Notes under the pieces: model-generated
The model's database searches: none
The model's input: the letters and a program-made list of their open reading frames with translations, nothing else
What the model was told of the DNA's origin: nothing
NCBI GenBank assembly: GCA_002734065.2
Contig: NVXU02000030.1
Span: 109,054-173,053 of the forward strand
Length of the DNA: 64,000 nucleotides
Direction of reading: 5' to 3'
DNA from: Fluviicola sp.
GTDB taxonomy: Bacteria; Bacteroidota; Bacteroidia; Flavobacteriales_D; Crocinitomicaceae
Position numbers and translations under genes: made by a program
In this document: piece after piece, positions 9,028 to 16,767 of the stretch
Numbering within the stretch: the first letter of the stretch is position 1
Layout: the number at the start of each line of letters is the position of its first letter

Positions 9028-9924
9028 TTATGACCACATTTTTAATGATTTATCATCCTTCGACCTTGTCATGAAACCACCAAGTGTTAATCGCGAAACA
9101 TCTCCAACGACAGCTGACACACGATGCCATAGTTCCCCTTCAGAAAACAAAATCAAATCTCCTTGATTCGGAGCAACTTTATAGCATTTCACTTGATCTT
9201 CATCGAGTAAATTATATTCCTTTCCTTTTTTATCGATGAGTACAGAGTTTTCATTCACTAAGCGTTCTGCTTCGGACCAATCTAATCCATAAAGAATTAA
9301 CTCTCCTCCTGATTGTGGCTTTTGAACAGTGACGAAATAACTTATCTGGTCGCGAATTGTACAAATCTTTGAAAGTCTATCGTAAAAAGGCTTAAATTCT
9401 TGCTGGAATGCAACTCCACAATGTGTTTTAAACTGTCCTTTTCCTGCCTCCAAATATCGAAAAGTTTGTGGAGTATAGACACCTATTTCCTCATCCCCTT
9501 TGATTAAATCAATTCTCCTTCTTCGAGAAAGAGAAGATAGAACCCTTGTTACTTTGGAATGAAAATCTACACCAAACCTCCGAGAAAATAGCTTCCATCT
9601 CTCTTCTGAATCAACTAAAGTTTCTTGAAATTTTTTATCTGATATTTGCTCTCTTGGATCAATTCCTGAAAACGCTTTTGGGTAGAGAAACATGCCTTCA
9701 TCGTACTGTGTCAGCTCTTCTTGCTTTACATCACTAAAACCTGACTTCAATATTTCAACCTCATCTTTTGATAGAAAATTACGAATCAAAACTCCATCAA
9801 TTTCCCGCTTTATTATAGCGTCAAGGCTATGCTTCAGCGATGACAACTTGGAAGCATCAACTTCTAGAACTATAACCTCTCTAGTTGTCTTGTTTTTTTT
9901 CTTAGTAAAAATTTTTTTTAGCAT
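9028..9924 (-). CDS. WelO5-like Fe/2OG enzyme with HxG motif, candidate halogenase (copy B)
   Basis: A 298-residue tandem paralog of the downstream gene, 10 bp apart. Ligands are His168 and His267 ('GELWHRVS'), with Gly170 (H-C-G) at the carboxylate position. 'YTPQTFRYL', 'DQISYFV', 'SGGELILYGLDWSEAE', 'QGDLILF' and the terminal 'LKMWS' keep the same family signature. Overall it is clearly diverged from copy A, so the two may act on different positions or substrates. The N-terminal 'MLKKIFTKKKNK' resembles the C-terminal tails of the PhyH proteins. It directly follows the Wzt ATPase gene (2-bp gap), which ties it to the export operon. Halide dependence is inferred only from the HxG motif and family resemblance. 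Confidence 0.75.
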   Translation of the reverse strand: MLKKIFTKKKNKTTREVIVLEVDASKLSSLKHSLDAIIKREIDGVLIRNFLSKDEVEILKSGFSDVKQEELTQYDEGMFLYPKAFSGIDPREQISDKKFQETLVDSEERWKLFSRRFGVDFHSKVTRVLSSLSRRRRIDLIKGDEEIGVYTPQTFRYLEAGKGQFKTHCGVAFQQEFKPFYDRLSKICTIRDQISYFVTVQKPQSGGELILYGLDWSEAERLVNENSVLIDKKGKEYNLLDEDQVKCYKVAPNQGDLILFSEGELWHRVSAVVGDVSRLTLGGFMTRSKDDKSLKMWS

Positions 9925-9926
9925 CT

Positions 9927-11135
9927 TTAATTATTCACATGATTAATTTTCCAGTTAAGTTTTGGACGAATTACACTTCCCATTCCTCGTACTTTCACGT
10001 AATCATCATTCGGTAAAAGTTTAAATTTAGCGAGAGAATCAACTTCTTTGACAAGCTCGCGGTTTACCCCCATAAAAACTCCAATTCGATATACGCCTGC
10101 ACTCAATAAATTTGGAGGTATTGAAACATCTACCTGATAATCCCCTTTATTAACGGCTTTTACTTCATAATCATTTCGAAGTCCGTAAGAGTCTAGCATA
10201 ACTCGAACACCGTTCATATTTGTCAATAAAATTCCAATTTCAAAAGAATTCTCCGCTATCATTTTTGTACAATGAAACCGAAAAACTAGTTCTGCTTCAG
10301 TTGTTAGACCCTCTGCTTCTATCGATGTTAGAAATTCGATTTCATTAATCTTAAAGTCATCAATTTGAATCGGAAATTCAGCAAGTACAGTGAAGTACTC
10401 TTTTTCTTCAGTAGTTTCATTAAATGCAGATCGAACTTTTGCGTCTTTGTGATTCTCAATCAATTCATAATACTTATTCACAACATCTAATGGATTACCT
10501 TTATATAGTATTTTTCCATCATCCAACATTATACATCGATCACATTGTTCAACAATTAATTCCAAATGGTGGCTAACTAAAATAATTGCCGTTCCTCGCG
10601 CTTTCAGTTCTTGAATTTTTGAATAACATTTTCGTTTAAAATCTGTGTCGCCGACAGCAATAACCTCATCGAGTAATAAAATAGATATTTTTGAATGAAA
10701 TGCAATCGAAAAAGCCAATCGTAAATACATCCCGCTTGAATAATGTTTTACCGGCATCTGCATGAAGTCGTGTAATCCAGAAAAATCAACAATATCGTCG
10801 TACAAGTCTTTGATTTCCTTCTTAGAATACCCTAGCAAGAGAGCACTCAAGTAGATGTTTTCTTTTCCAGACAAGTCAGCATGAAACCCCGTTCCAATAT
10901 CAATAATAGATGTTAATTGACCTTCATAAGAAATCTCACCAGAACTAGGACCTGTTATCTGACTCAATACCTTGAGAAGAGTACTTTTCCCTGAACCATT
11001 TCGCCCAATTACACCAAGAACCTCACCTTTATACAATTCAAAGGAGATATTATTAAGCGCGTAAAAAGCTTCAGCATCTTTCTGGAATTCCTTCGTTAGC
11101 GAATCAACAGTCATTATAGATTGATTTTGTTCCAT
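9927..11135 (-). CDS. wzt: O-antigen/teichoic-type ABC exporter ATPase with C-terminal glycan-binding domain
   Basis: A 402-residue ABC ATPase. Walker A GRNGSGKST is at 44-52, the signature 'YSSGM' at 132-136, Walker B 'SILLLDE' at 151-157, and the H-loop in 'VSHH' at 187-190. Residues from about 255 to 395 form an extra beta-rich domain typical of Wzt proteins. In E. coli O9a this domain reads a terminal modification on the finished glycan before export. It pairs with the Wzm permease gene at 16768-17583, and in between lie five PhyH genes and a methyltransferase. The start codon overlaps the methyltransferase stop by one base. It energises export of the undecaprenyl-linked glycan from the cytoplasmic face. 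Confidence 0.9.
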   Translation of the reverse strand: MEQNQSIMTVDSLTKEFQKDAEAFYALNNISFELYKGEVLGVIGRNGSGKSTLLKVLSQITGPSSGEISYEGQLTSIIDIGTGFHADLSGKENIYLSALLLGYSKKEIKDLYDDIVDFSGLHDFMQMPVKHYSSGMYLRLAFSIAFHSKISILLLDEVIAVGDTDFKRKCYSKIQELKARGTAIILVSHHLELIVEQCDRCIMLDDGKILYKGNPLDVVNKYYELIENHKDAKVRSAFNETTEEKEYFTVLAEFPIQIDDFKINEIEFLTSIEAEGLTTEAELVFRFHCTKMIAENSFEIGILLTNMNGVRVMLDSYGLRNDYEVKAVNKGDYQVDVSIPPNLLSAGVYRIGVFMGVNRELVKEVDSLAKFKLLPNDDYVKVRGMGSVIRPKLNWKINHVNN

Positions 11136-12106
11136 TACAATTCCTCTTGTTTACGATTGTGCATTTGCATGTAGAACAAATTTTGTAAAAAGTATCGACT
11201 ATTTCCATATTCCAAGGCATTCCAAGGCTTGATACACGTAATCTCAAAGAAATCAACTGGGAAAACATATTCCTCAAGGTTCTCAATTTGATTGATTCCT
11301 GTGAGTTCCTGAAAATCATTTGAAATTGTCAAATTTTCAAAATCCTCCAAGGGAAAATCGATTGTTTTAACGCTCGACAAAATGTAACCTTTCTTTCTTA
11401 CGAGCTTCAATACTTCGTACAAATCGGCAATGTTGTACCGATAGGCATCGTTGATGTTTTTCACTTCTCGTTGAATGTCATCCGACAATGATTGTATTGC
11501 TGCTTCCTTGATGAACAAATCCTTGATATAAAGTTTCCCTCCAGGCTTCAACATTCCCCAAGCAGAATTAATTACTTGTTCGTGATTACTTGCATGTCCA
11601 AATGATTCTAAGAAATAGACTACATCAAAACTATCTGATTCGTAGTATTTTTCCAACTGATGGTAATCGCCATGCGTAACGTTTACTTTTCCTTCCAACC
11701 CTTCTTCAGTAATATACTTTCTCGATTTCTCTACTTGATCCTCAGAAATGGTGATTGCTTCTACATGAACTCCTGAATTCTTTGCGAAATACCTTGCTGG
11801 TCCACATACTCCACAACCAGCATCTAAAACGCGTTGACCTTTCTCAAATCCGATTGTTTCAATTTGATAATCCAGAAGTTTTTTTACATCAGTAGTTCGA
11901 AAAGCCTGAATCACTTCACCATAAACTTTTAAAAAATTATTCGTTTGCTCATTATAAAAATCACCTACCTCGCGTGCCGAATGTTCGGCTTTAGATTCCA
12001 TCAATGACATTTGCCTACTCGGCTGTTTCCGGAGTAAAAGAATGATTAGTACAAAGCAAGCTATCGCAAGAGCCAAGATTAACAGTATCGATATCGCTGA
12101 TGTCAT
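11135..12106 (-). CDS. Membrane-anchored SAM-dependent methyltransferase
   Basis: A 323-residue class I methyltransferase. An N-terminal transmembrane helix (about residues 5-26) is followed by a short basic linker and a cytoplasmic Rossmann domain with SAM motif I 'VLDAGCGVCG' at 93-102. Its 'EAITISEDQV' and 'YFLESFGHA' blocks resemble sterol/tocopherol-type small-molecule methyltransferases. It lies directly upstream of wzt (1-bp overlap) and 2 bp downstream of a PhyH gene. Because Wzt C-terminal domains can recognise methylated chain ends, this enzyme may cap the glycan and set its length. That role is inferred from context. The acceptor could instead be a modified acyl group or sugar hydroxyl made by the oxygenases. 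Confidence 0.8.
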   Translation of the reverse strand: MTSAISILLILALAIACFVLIILLLRKQPSRQMSLMESKAEHSAREVGDFYNEQTNNFLKVYGEVIQAFRTTDVKKLLDYQIETIGFEKGQRVLDAGCGVCGPARYFAKNSGVHVEAITISEDQVEKSRKYITEEGLEGKVNVTHGDYHQLEKYYESDSFDVVYFLESFGHASNHEQVINSAWGMLKPGGKLYIKDLFIKEAAIQSLSDDIQREVKNINDAYRYNIADLYEVLKLVRKKGYILSSVKTIDFPLEDFENLTISNDFQELTGINQIENLEEYVFPVDFFEITCIKPWNALEYGNSRYFLQNLFYMQMHNRKQEEL

Positions 12107-12108
12107 TG

Positions 12109-12975
12109 TTATGATTTTATTCTAAGTAACTTCTTAAAAAATCCATTTTTTTGTTCTTGTTCAACTTTCTTCTTGCCAAGATACATCTTTTCAAATTCTT
12201 CTGTCGATAAAAAACAATTTGGATGAGTGAATGAGCGCAATAAAGTTAAGCCCTTAGGTCCTGAGTCTCGATCATTTTCAAAGAAAAAGTTGGAGTGTGA
12301 AGCATATTCTTCCACTATATCTTCATTTTGTTGATAATATCTTAATTCAGCTTTCTTCGGAACAACTCCCAACACAAAAGCAAGTCGTAGTTCATCTGTT
12401 TTATTTTCTGGAGAAGAATGCCAGAGTGCATGATCATATAGCACTGCTTCGCCTTGCTTCATATTAAGTGAAGCCATATACTTATCGACTTCATTAGAAA
12501 TAGAATGCAAAACTGGTGGAACATTGGGTCCTCGATATGTTTCTTGCTTTGAATGGCTACCACTAAAAATTCTCATCGCTCCATTTTTCTCATTGACATC
12601 AACTAACGGAATCCATAAATTATAGGATCGCGCTTTTTTTTCGTCTACTAGATTCCAATCTTGATGAAGTGGTAATATACCTTTCTCTCCGGGTGCTTTC
12701 GAAATAAATGCACCTCCAAGTAATTCAATGTTCTGAAAATTTGATTCAATCCTAGAAGACAAGATAGACATTGCTTTATCACTCAGTATTTTTCGTTTCT
12801 CTTTATCTTCCAAATGAGTCGTCGCATAAAACCCTTCAGGGTTCGATAAGTGATTCTCAAAAAAAATGCTTTTCAATGCGTTGACTTCATCATTATTTAG
12901 TAAATCAAAAGTCGCGTAACCGTCTATTTTTAAACGTTCCGTTAATTCTGCATCATGAAATTTCACCCTGTTCAT
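12109..12975 (-). CDS. PhyH-family Fe(II)/2OG dioxygenase (paralog 3)
   Basis: A 288-residue PhyH oxygenase with His104, Asp106 ('LHQDWNLVDE') and His186, and Arg197 as the probable 2OG ligand. 'WIPLVDVNEKNGAMRIFSGSH' forms the core strand pair. The tail 'GFFKKLLRIKS' is aromatic-basic and amphipathic. It is the last PhyH of a five-gene run and its start overlaps the stop of paralog 4 by 4 bp. The intact HxD argues for hydroxylation, desaturation or epoxidation of an unidentified cluster product. Confidence 0.85.
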   Translation of the reverse strand: MNRVKFHDAELTERLKIDGYATFDLLNNDEVNALKSIFFENHLSNPEGFYATTHLEDKEKRKILSDKAMSILSSRIESNFQNIELLGGAFISKAPGEKGILPLHQDWNLVDEKKARSYNLWIPLVDVNEKNGAMRIFSGSHSKQETYRGPNVPPVLHSISNEVDKYMASLNMKQGEAVLYDHALWHSSPENKTDELRLAFVLGVVPKKAELRYYQQNEDIVEEYASHSNFFFENDRDSGPKGLTLLRSFTHPNCFLSTEEFEKMYLGKKKVEQEQKNGFFKKLLRIKS

Positions 12976-13835
12976 CTTTTCTTAAATATTCGTTTAAAAA
13001 AAGACTGTTTATTTGTATTCATTAATCTATGCAGATCCTCTTCGCTCCAACTTGGTATGGAATAATCAAAGAATTGTTTACTTGTCCCCATTAATGGTCG
13101 TTTGTATATTGCTTCCATAAAATTTTCAAAACGCAAGAGAAAATCATCCTCTTGAGCAAACTCTTCTATTTGATTTCGTTCTTTATCCCAATAATGGAAT
13201 TTGAGAGATGCTTTCTGACTGATCAATCCTGTTGTAATTGCAGGACGAATATCATCCGTCATGTTTGGTTTTGAATAATGAATCGTAGCTTGATTCAATA
13301 TAATAACCTCTCCTTTTTTCGCTGGAACAATTGTTAATTTTGATTTTATTTTATCTCCCAATCCAGCAAAAGACATCGGTAACGTCGGTGCACGCAAGGC
13401 TTCATTCCATTTGTGACTTCCTTTCATCAACTCGAGTGTTCCGTTTTTTTCGTCGGTATCAGTCAGTGGAATCCACACATTAGCGGCGTAAAACTGCTGC
13501 TCGTCTACGATTGTCCAATCTTGATGCAAAGGCATTTCACTGTGCTTTCCTATTCCTTTAATCAAATATGCAGCTCCAATCAATCGATAATTAACACATT
13601 GTTTTGACAAGCTCTGACTGATTATATCAGTAATTTTGTTACTAATTTCGGTTTTCAAGTTAAAATCATCCAAATAACTTGATGAAAAGAACACACTTCC
13701 TTTTTCAGGAAAATATTCCATCCTCATTTTTGCAAGGGTATCAACTTCTTGCTCACTTAGCAAGGAGATTTTCACAAAGCCATCTTCGTCAAATTTGCGT
13801 TGAATTTCAATGTCTTCAAAAATAGGTTCTTTCAT
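12972..13835 (-). CDS. PhyH-family Fe(II)/2OG dioxygenase (paralog 4)
   Basis: A 287-residue PhyH oxygenase whose ligand positions are identical to those of paralog 3: His104, Asp106 ('LHQDWTIVDE'), His186 ('ATIHYS') and Arg197. This supports a recent tandem origin for the pair, although the remaining sequence is well diverged. It ends with 'SFFKRIFKKR', the clearest example of the shared C-terminal basic tail. It has 4-bp overlaps with both neighbouring PhyH genes. Substrate unknown. Confidence 0.85.
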   Translation of the reverse strand: MKEPIFEDIEIQRKFDEDGFVKISLLSEQEVDTLAKMRMEYFPEKGSVFFSSSYLDDFNLKTEISNKITDIISQSLSKQCVNYRLIGAAYLIKGIGKHSEMPLHQDWTIVDEQQFYAANVWIPLTDTDEKNGTLELMKGSHKWNEALRAPTLPMSFAGLGDKIKSKLTIVPAKKGEVIILNQATIHYSKPNMTDDIRPAITTGLISQKASLKFHYWDKERNQIEEFAQEDDFLLRFENFMEAIYKRPLMGTSKQFFDYSIPSWSEEDLHRLMNTNKQSFFKRIFKKR

Positions 13836-14758
13836 GCCGTTTTTGTTGAAAAAATTCGTTTAAACCAGCTTTGTTTTTCCTGTTCAGTTTGGTTTCTAGA
13901 TTTAGTCGCGATTGTTACTCCAAATTCTTGTTCTATTTGCTCGACTGTCAATTTTGGAAAATCATAGGGGAAGAACCCTAAACTCTTACCAATTGTTGGT
14001 TTACTGAAGATATTATGTCCGAAGTTTTCGAATTTCTCCAAGAAGTCGTCTTCTTGTTCAAATATTTCGATGCTGTTCCCATAGGCGTCTTTGTCCCAAT
14101 AACAGATTTTAATTTTTGCATCTTTGTGTGCGACAAATGTATTGATCGTTGGACGTTCTTCATCAGACAAGTTAGGAGGAGAATTGTGGATAATACTCTG
14201 ATCAAATATGATTGCTTCACCCGCTTTCAAGTAACAAGGTTGCATCAAACTCAAAACTTCATCCTTAACGTTATCATAAATATCAGGAATAGAAGAGCCG
14301 CGGTATGTTTTATAGAACCGATGACTTTTCGGTAGCACTTCAATTGCACCATTTACTTCGTTTAAATCAACCATTGGACACCAAATATTGATTCCTGAAT
14401 ATTTATTCTCATCAACTAAGGTCATGTCTTGATGCATTATCAAACGACTATCTTCTCCTGGAGCTTTCACAATAAAACTTGAAAATAAGATCTTATAATT
14501 TTTAAATAATTTCTCTATCTGTTCTTGACAAATTTCACGAATAGATCGGTTGACGTTTTCACGGTGTTCTACATTATTTGCAAATGTTGTAGTAAAGAAG
14601 CCTTTAACTCCATCAGGATAGCATGATTTATAAATCTCAACCAATTCTTCAATTTGCTTTGATGAAATAAAGGGTACAATAACAAATCCATTCTCATGAA
14701 AGTCTGCTTGTAGTTTAGGATCACTAAAAATTCCTTCTTTCTGATGAAAACTAATCAT
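13832..14758 (-). CDS. PhyH-family Fe(II)/2OG dioxygenase (paralog 5)
   Basis: A 308-residue PhyH oxygenase with His109, Asp111 ('MHQDMTLVDE') and His191 ('SIIHNS'), and Arg202 as the likely 2OG ligand. The core 'IWCPMVDLNEVNGAIEVLPKSH' is typical. The C-terminal end 'SWFKRIFSTKTA' again carries the aromatic-basic tail after a linker rich in Gln and Glu. It shares 4-bp overlaps with the PhyH genes on both sides, so the run is translated as a coupled series. Confidence 0.85.
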   Translation of the reverse strand: MISFHQKEGIFSDPKLQADFHENGFVIVPFISSKQIEELVEIYKSCYPDGVKGFFTTTFANNVEHRENVNRSIREICQEQIEKLFKNYKILFSSFIVKAPGEDSRLIMHQDMTLVDENKYSGINIWCPMVDLNEVNGAIEVLPKSHRFYKTYRGSSIPDIYDNVKDEVLSLMQPCYLKAGEAIIFDQSIIHNSPPNLSDEERPTINTFVAHKDAKIKICYWDKDAYGNSIEIFEQEDDFLEKFENFGHNIFSKPTIGKSLGFFPYDFPKLTVEQIEQEFGVTIATKSRNQTEQEKQSWFKRIFSTKTA

Positions 14759-15711
14759 GTCCTAATTATTTTAGATTGTACTTTTTTCCACCAAGATAAT
14801 TCTTTTACTGGTTTTTCAAGTTGATTATTATCGTCGAAACGTGGCTGATTCAATTTATTTCCAAATTCTTCAATCTTCATATCAAAAGGTTCGTATTTGA
14901 ATGAATCAATTCTTGGTACATCTTCGGATGGCTTTTTCCAAGGGTTAAACTTCATGTAAAAATCTTTATCAACCTCCAACACTTCAACCATTGACCTGTC
15001 TTTACTTAAATCCATATGAAAATGAATTGACTTTTCTTCTTTTGGAATAAGAATCAATTGAATTGCCAATCTTAAACCATCCGTGTGATTTGGAGAGGAG
15101 TAATGAACAATACTGTCATCTAAAACAACTGCATTACCAGCTTTCGTCTCAACGGGTTGCATATATTTATCAATAATTTCCGATTGAATATCAGCCAATT
15201 CTGATTTTATCATAGGTCCGCGAACTTCCCCATAACGTTTATGGCTTCCAGGCACAACTTCAAGCGTTCCATTATCTTTGTTACTATCTACTAAAGGACA
15301 CCAAATAGAGACAGTTGAGCACTTATGCTCATCAGCAAACGCCCAATTTTGATGCAATGGAACTTCCCCTCCATCTTCTTTCTTTCTAATAAAATTGGCA
15401 ATAATTGGCTTGTAGTTATCTAGGTAATCGTCCACACGATTCGCGAACGATTTGGTGATCATATCAAATACTTGCTGTTTGTAGTCCGTATTTTTATCAA
15501 TAAAGGTGAAGTCATAAGTAATTTCCTGATTAGAACTGTATTTTTCATCTTCTGGGCCAAGCCTTCCTCCACTTTCTTTCAAAGTATCGAAGTAATATGC
15601 TTTTAGTTTTTCAACCTCTTCATTCGTTAAAAATGGAACTTCAACATACCCATCTTCCTGAAAGCATTCTTCCAATTTTTGATCTTTAAATGTATTTCTC
15701 ATGATTCTCAA
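14755..15711 (-). CDS. PhyH-family protein with HxN in place of HxD (paralog 6)
   Basis: A 318-residue PhyH paralog in which the facial-triad acid is replaced. The motif reads 'LHQNWAFADE' with His120 and Asn122 (codon AAT), while the distal His203 ('SIVHYS') and Arg214 are kept. All six sister proteins have Asp here. An Asn ligand usually weakens iron binding or changes the reaction, so this copy may be inactive, structural, or of altered activity. The rest of the fold ('IWCPLVDSNKDNGTLEVVPGSH') is intact and there is no sign of decay. The tail 'SWWKKVQSKIIRT' is present. The start chosen abuts the preceding stop; Met4 is an alternative. Confidence 0.85.
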   Translation of the reverse strand: MRIMRNTFKDQKLEECFQEDGYVEVPFLTNEEVEKLKAYYFDTLKESGGRLGPEDEKYSSNQEITYDFTFIDKNTDYKQQVFDMITKSFANRVDDYLDNYKPIIANFIRKKEDGGEVPLHQNWAFADEHKCSTVSIWCPLVDSNKDNGTLEVVPGSHKRYGEVRGPMIKSELADIQSEIIDKYMQPVETKAGNAVVLDDSIVHYSSPNHTDGLRLAIQLILIPKEEKSIHFHMDLSKDRSMVEVLEVDKDFYMKFNPWKKPSEDVPRIDSFKYEPFDMKIEEFGNKLNQPRFDDNNQLEKPVKELSWWKKVQSKIIRT

Positions 15712-16758
15712 TTATGGTCTTCCTTTCATCCTCCAACTTATCTCTCGAACTATATTCCCTACAGAATACTTTTGGAAGAATGAACGTGTATCTACCCATT
15801 TTACAGGTTCTAATTCACTTGTTTCATCTTCTTCTTTTGAGCCGTCAATCGAGTAATTAAACAACTTTGCTAAACGTTCCATAAAAGGACGATTGTATTC
15901 AACTCCATTTATTTCCTGTACGAATGCTTCCATTTCTTCTTTTGACAAGTCAGGAACTACGCGTTCAATTTCATTTACTTTGTGCAATCCTTCTGGTGAT
16001 TTTCCTTCATCAAAGATATTAGAAAGCCGTTTGTTATTGAACCATGTGTAGAAAGTTTCATCTACATTGTACTCTTCCAGTTTCCCAGATTTAGGGTTTT
16101 GGTAGAAGTGTTTTAGTTGTGCTTCACTTTGCGTGACCCCAATTCCAACGGCAATTCTCGCTTGGTCGGATAAATTGGGGGGAGATGCGTGAATTAAACG
16201 ATTATCAAAAACTAAACTTTGTCCTGCTTTCATTTCGATGATTTCAATGAACGGGAATAATGTAAAAACATGATCAGCAAGTGGAGATTTTGATTGTGGA
16301 GAAGGGGACGATCGTTTGTGATTAAAAATTTTGTGGCTCCCTCGAATTACTCCAAGTGCACCATTGTGTTCGGTCACATCAACCAAGGCCGTCCAAACAG
16401 TTGCTGAGCAAAATTTATCTTCATCCACAAATGTCCAATCTTGGTGAGGAGGAACAATATTCTGTAAGCCTGACTCTTTAATCACGTAGCTCGCAGTAAA
16501 CGTTTGGCATTCATCCAATAATTCACTCATTTTTGGAACGAGTACTTCTTTTATTTTTGATCCAACTTCTTTTACGAGGTCTTCATTCTCATTATCAAGA
16601 CTAATGTGAAATCCAGCCTCAATTTTATTGTCAAATTCTTGATTATTGTAAAAGTCAAGAAGTGAAGCTACTTCTTCTGAGTTGAGAAGAGAAAGCAACA
16701 CAAATCCGTCAGTATCGAATTGATTTTGATATTCTTTATTTTTAAAAATGTCTCTCAT
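15712..16758 (-). CDS. PhyH-family Fe(II)/2OG dioxygenase (paralog 7)
   Basis: A 348-residue PhyH oxygenase, the first of the five-gene minus-strand run after the Wzm permease (9-bp gap). Ligands are His105, Asp107 ('PHQDWTFVDE') and His190 ('RLIHAS'), with Arg201 for 2OG. It has an extra C-terminal region of about 100 residues compared with paralogs 3-5. That region contains 'SFFQKY' and ends in 'REISWRMKGRP', an extended form of the aromatic-basic tail. No substrate can be assigned. Confidence 0.85.
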   Translation of the reverse strand: MRDIFKNKEYQNQFDTDGFVLLSLLNSEEVASLLDFYNNQEFDNKIEAGFHISLDNENEDLVKEVGSKIKEVLVPKMSELLDECQTFTASYVIKESGLQNIVPPHQDWTFVDEDKFCSATVWTALVDVTEHNGALGVIRGSHKIFNHKRSSPSPQSKSPLADHVFTLFPFIEIIEMKAGQSLVFDNRLIHASPPNLSDQARIAVGIGVTQSEAQLKHFYQNPKSGKLEEYNVDETFYTWFNNKRLSNIFDEGKSPEGLHKVNEIERVVPDLSKEEMEAFVQEINGVEYNRPFMERLAKLFNYSIDGSKEEDETSELEPVKWVDTRSFFQKYSVGNIVREISWRMKGRP

Positions 16759-16767
16759 AATGGGAGT

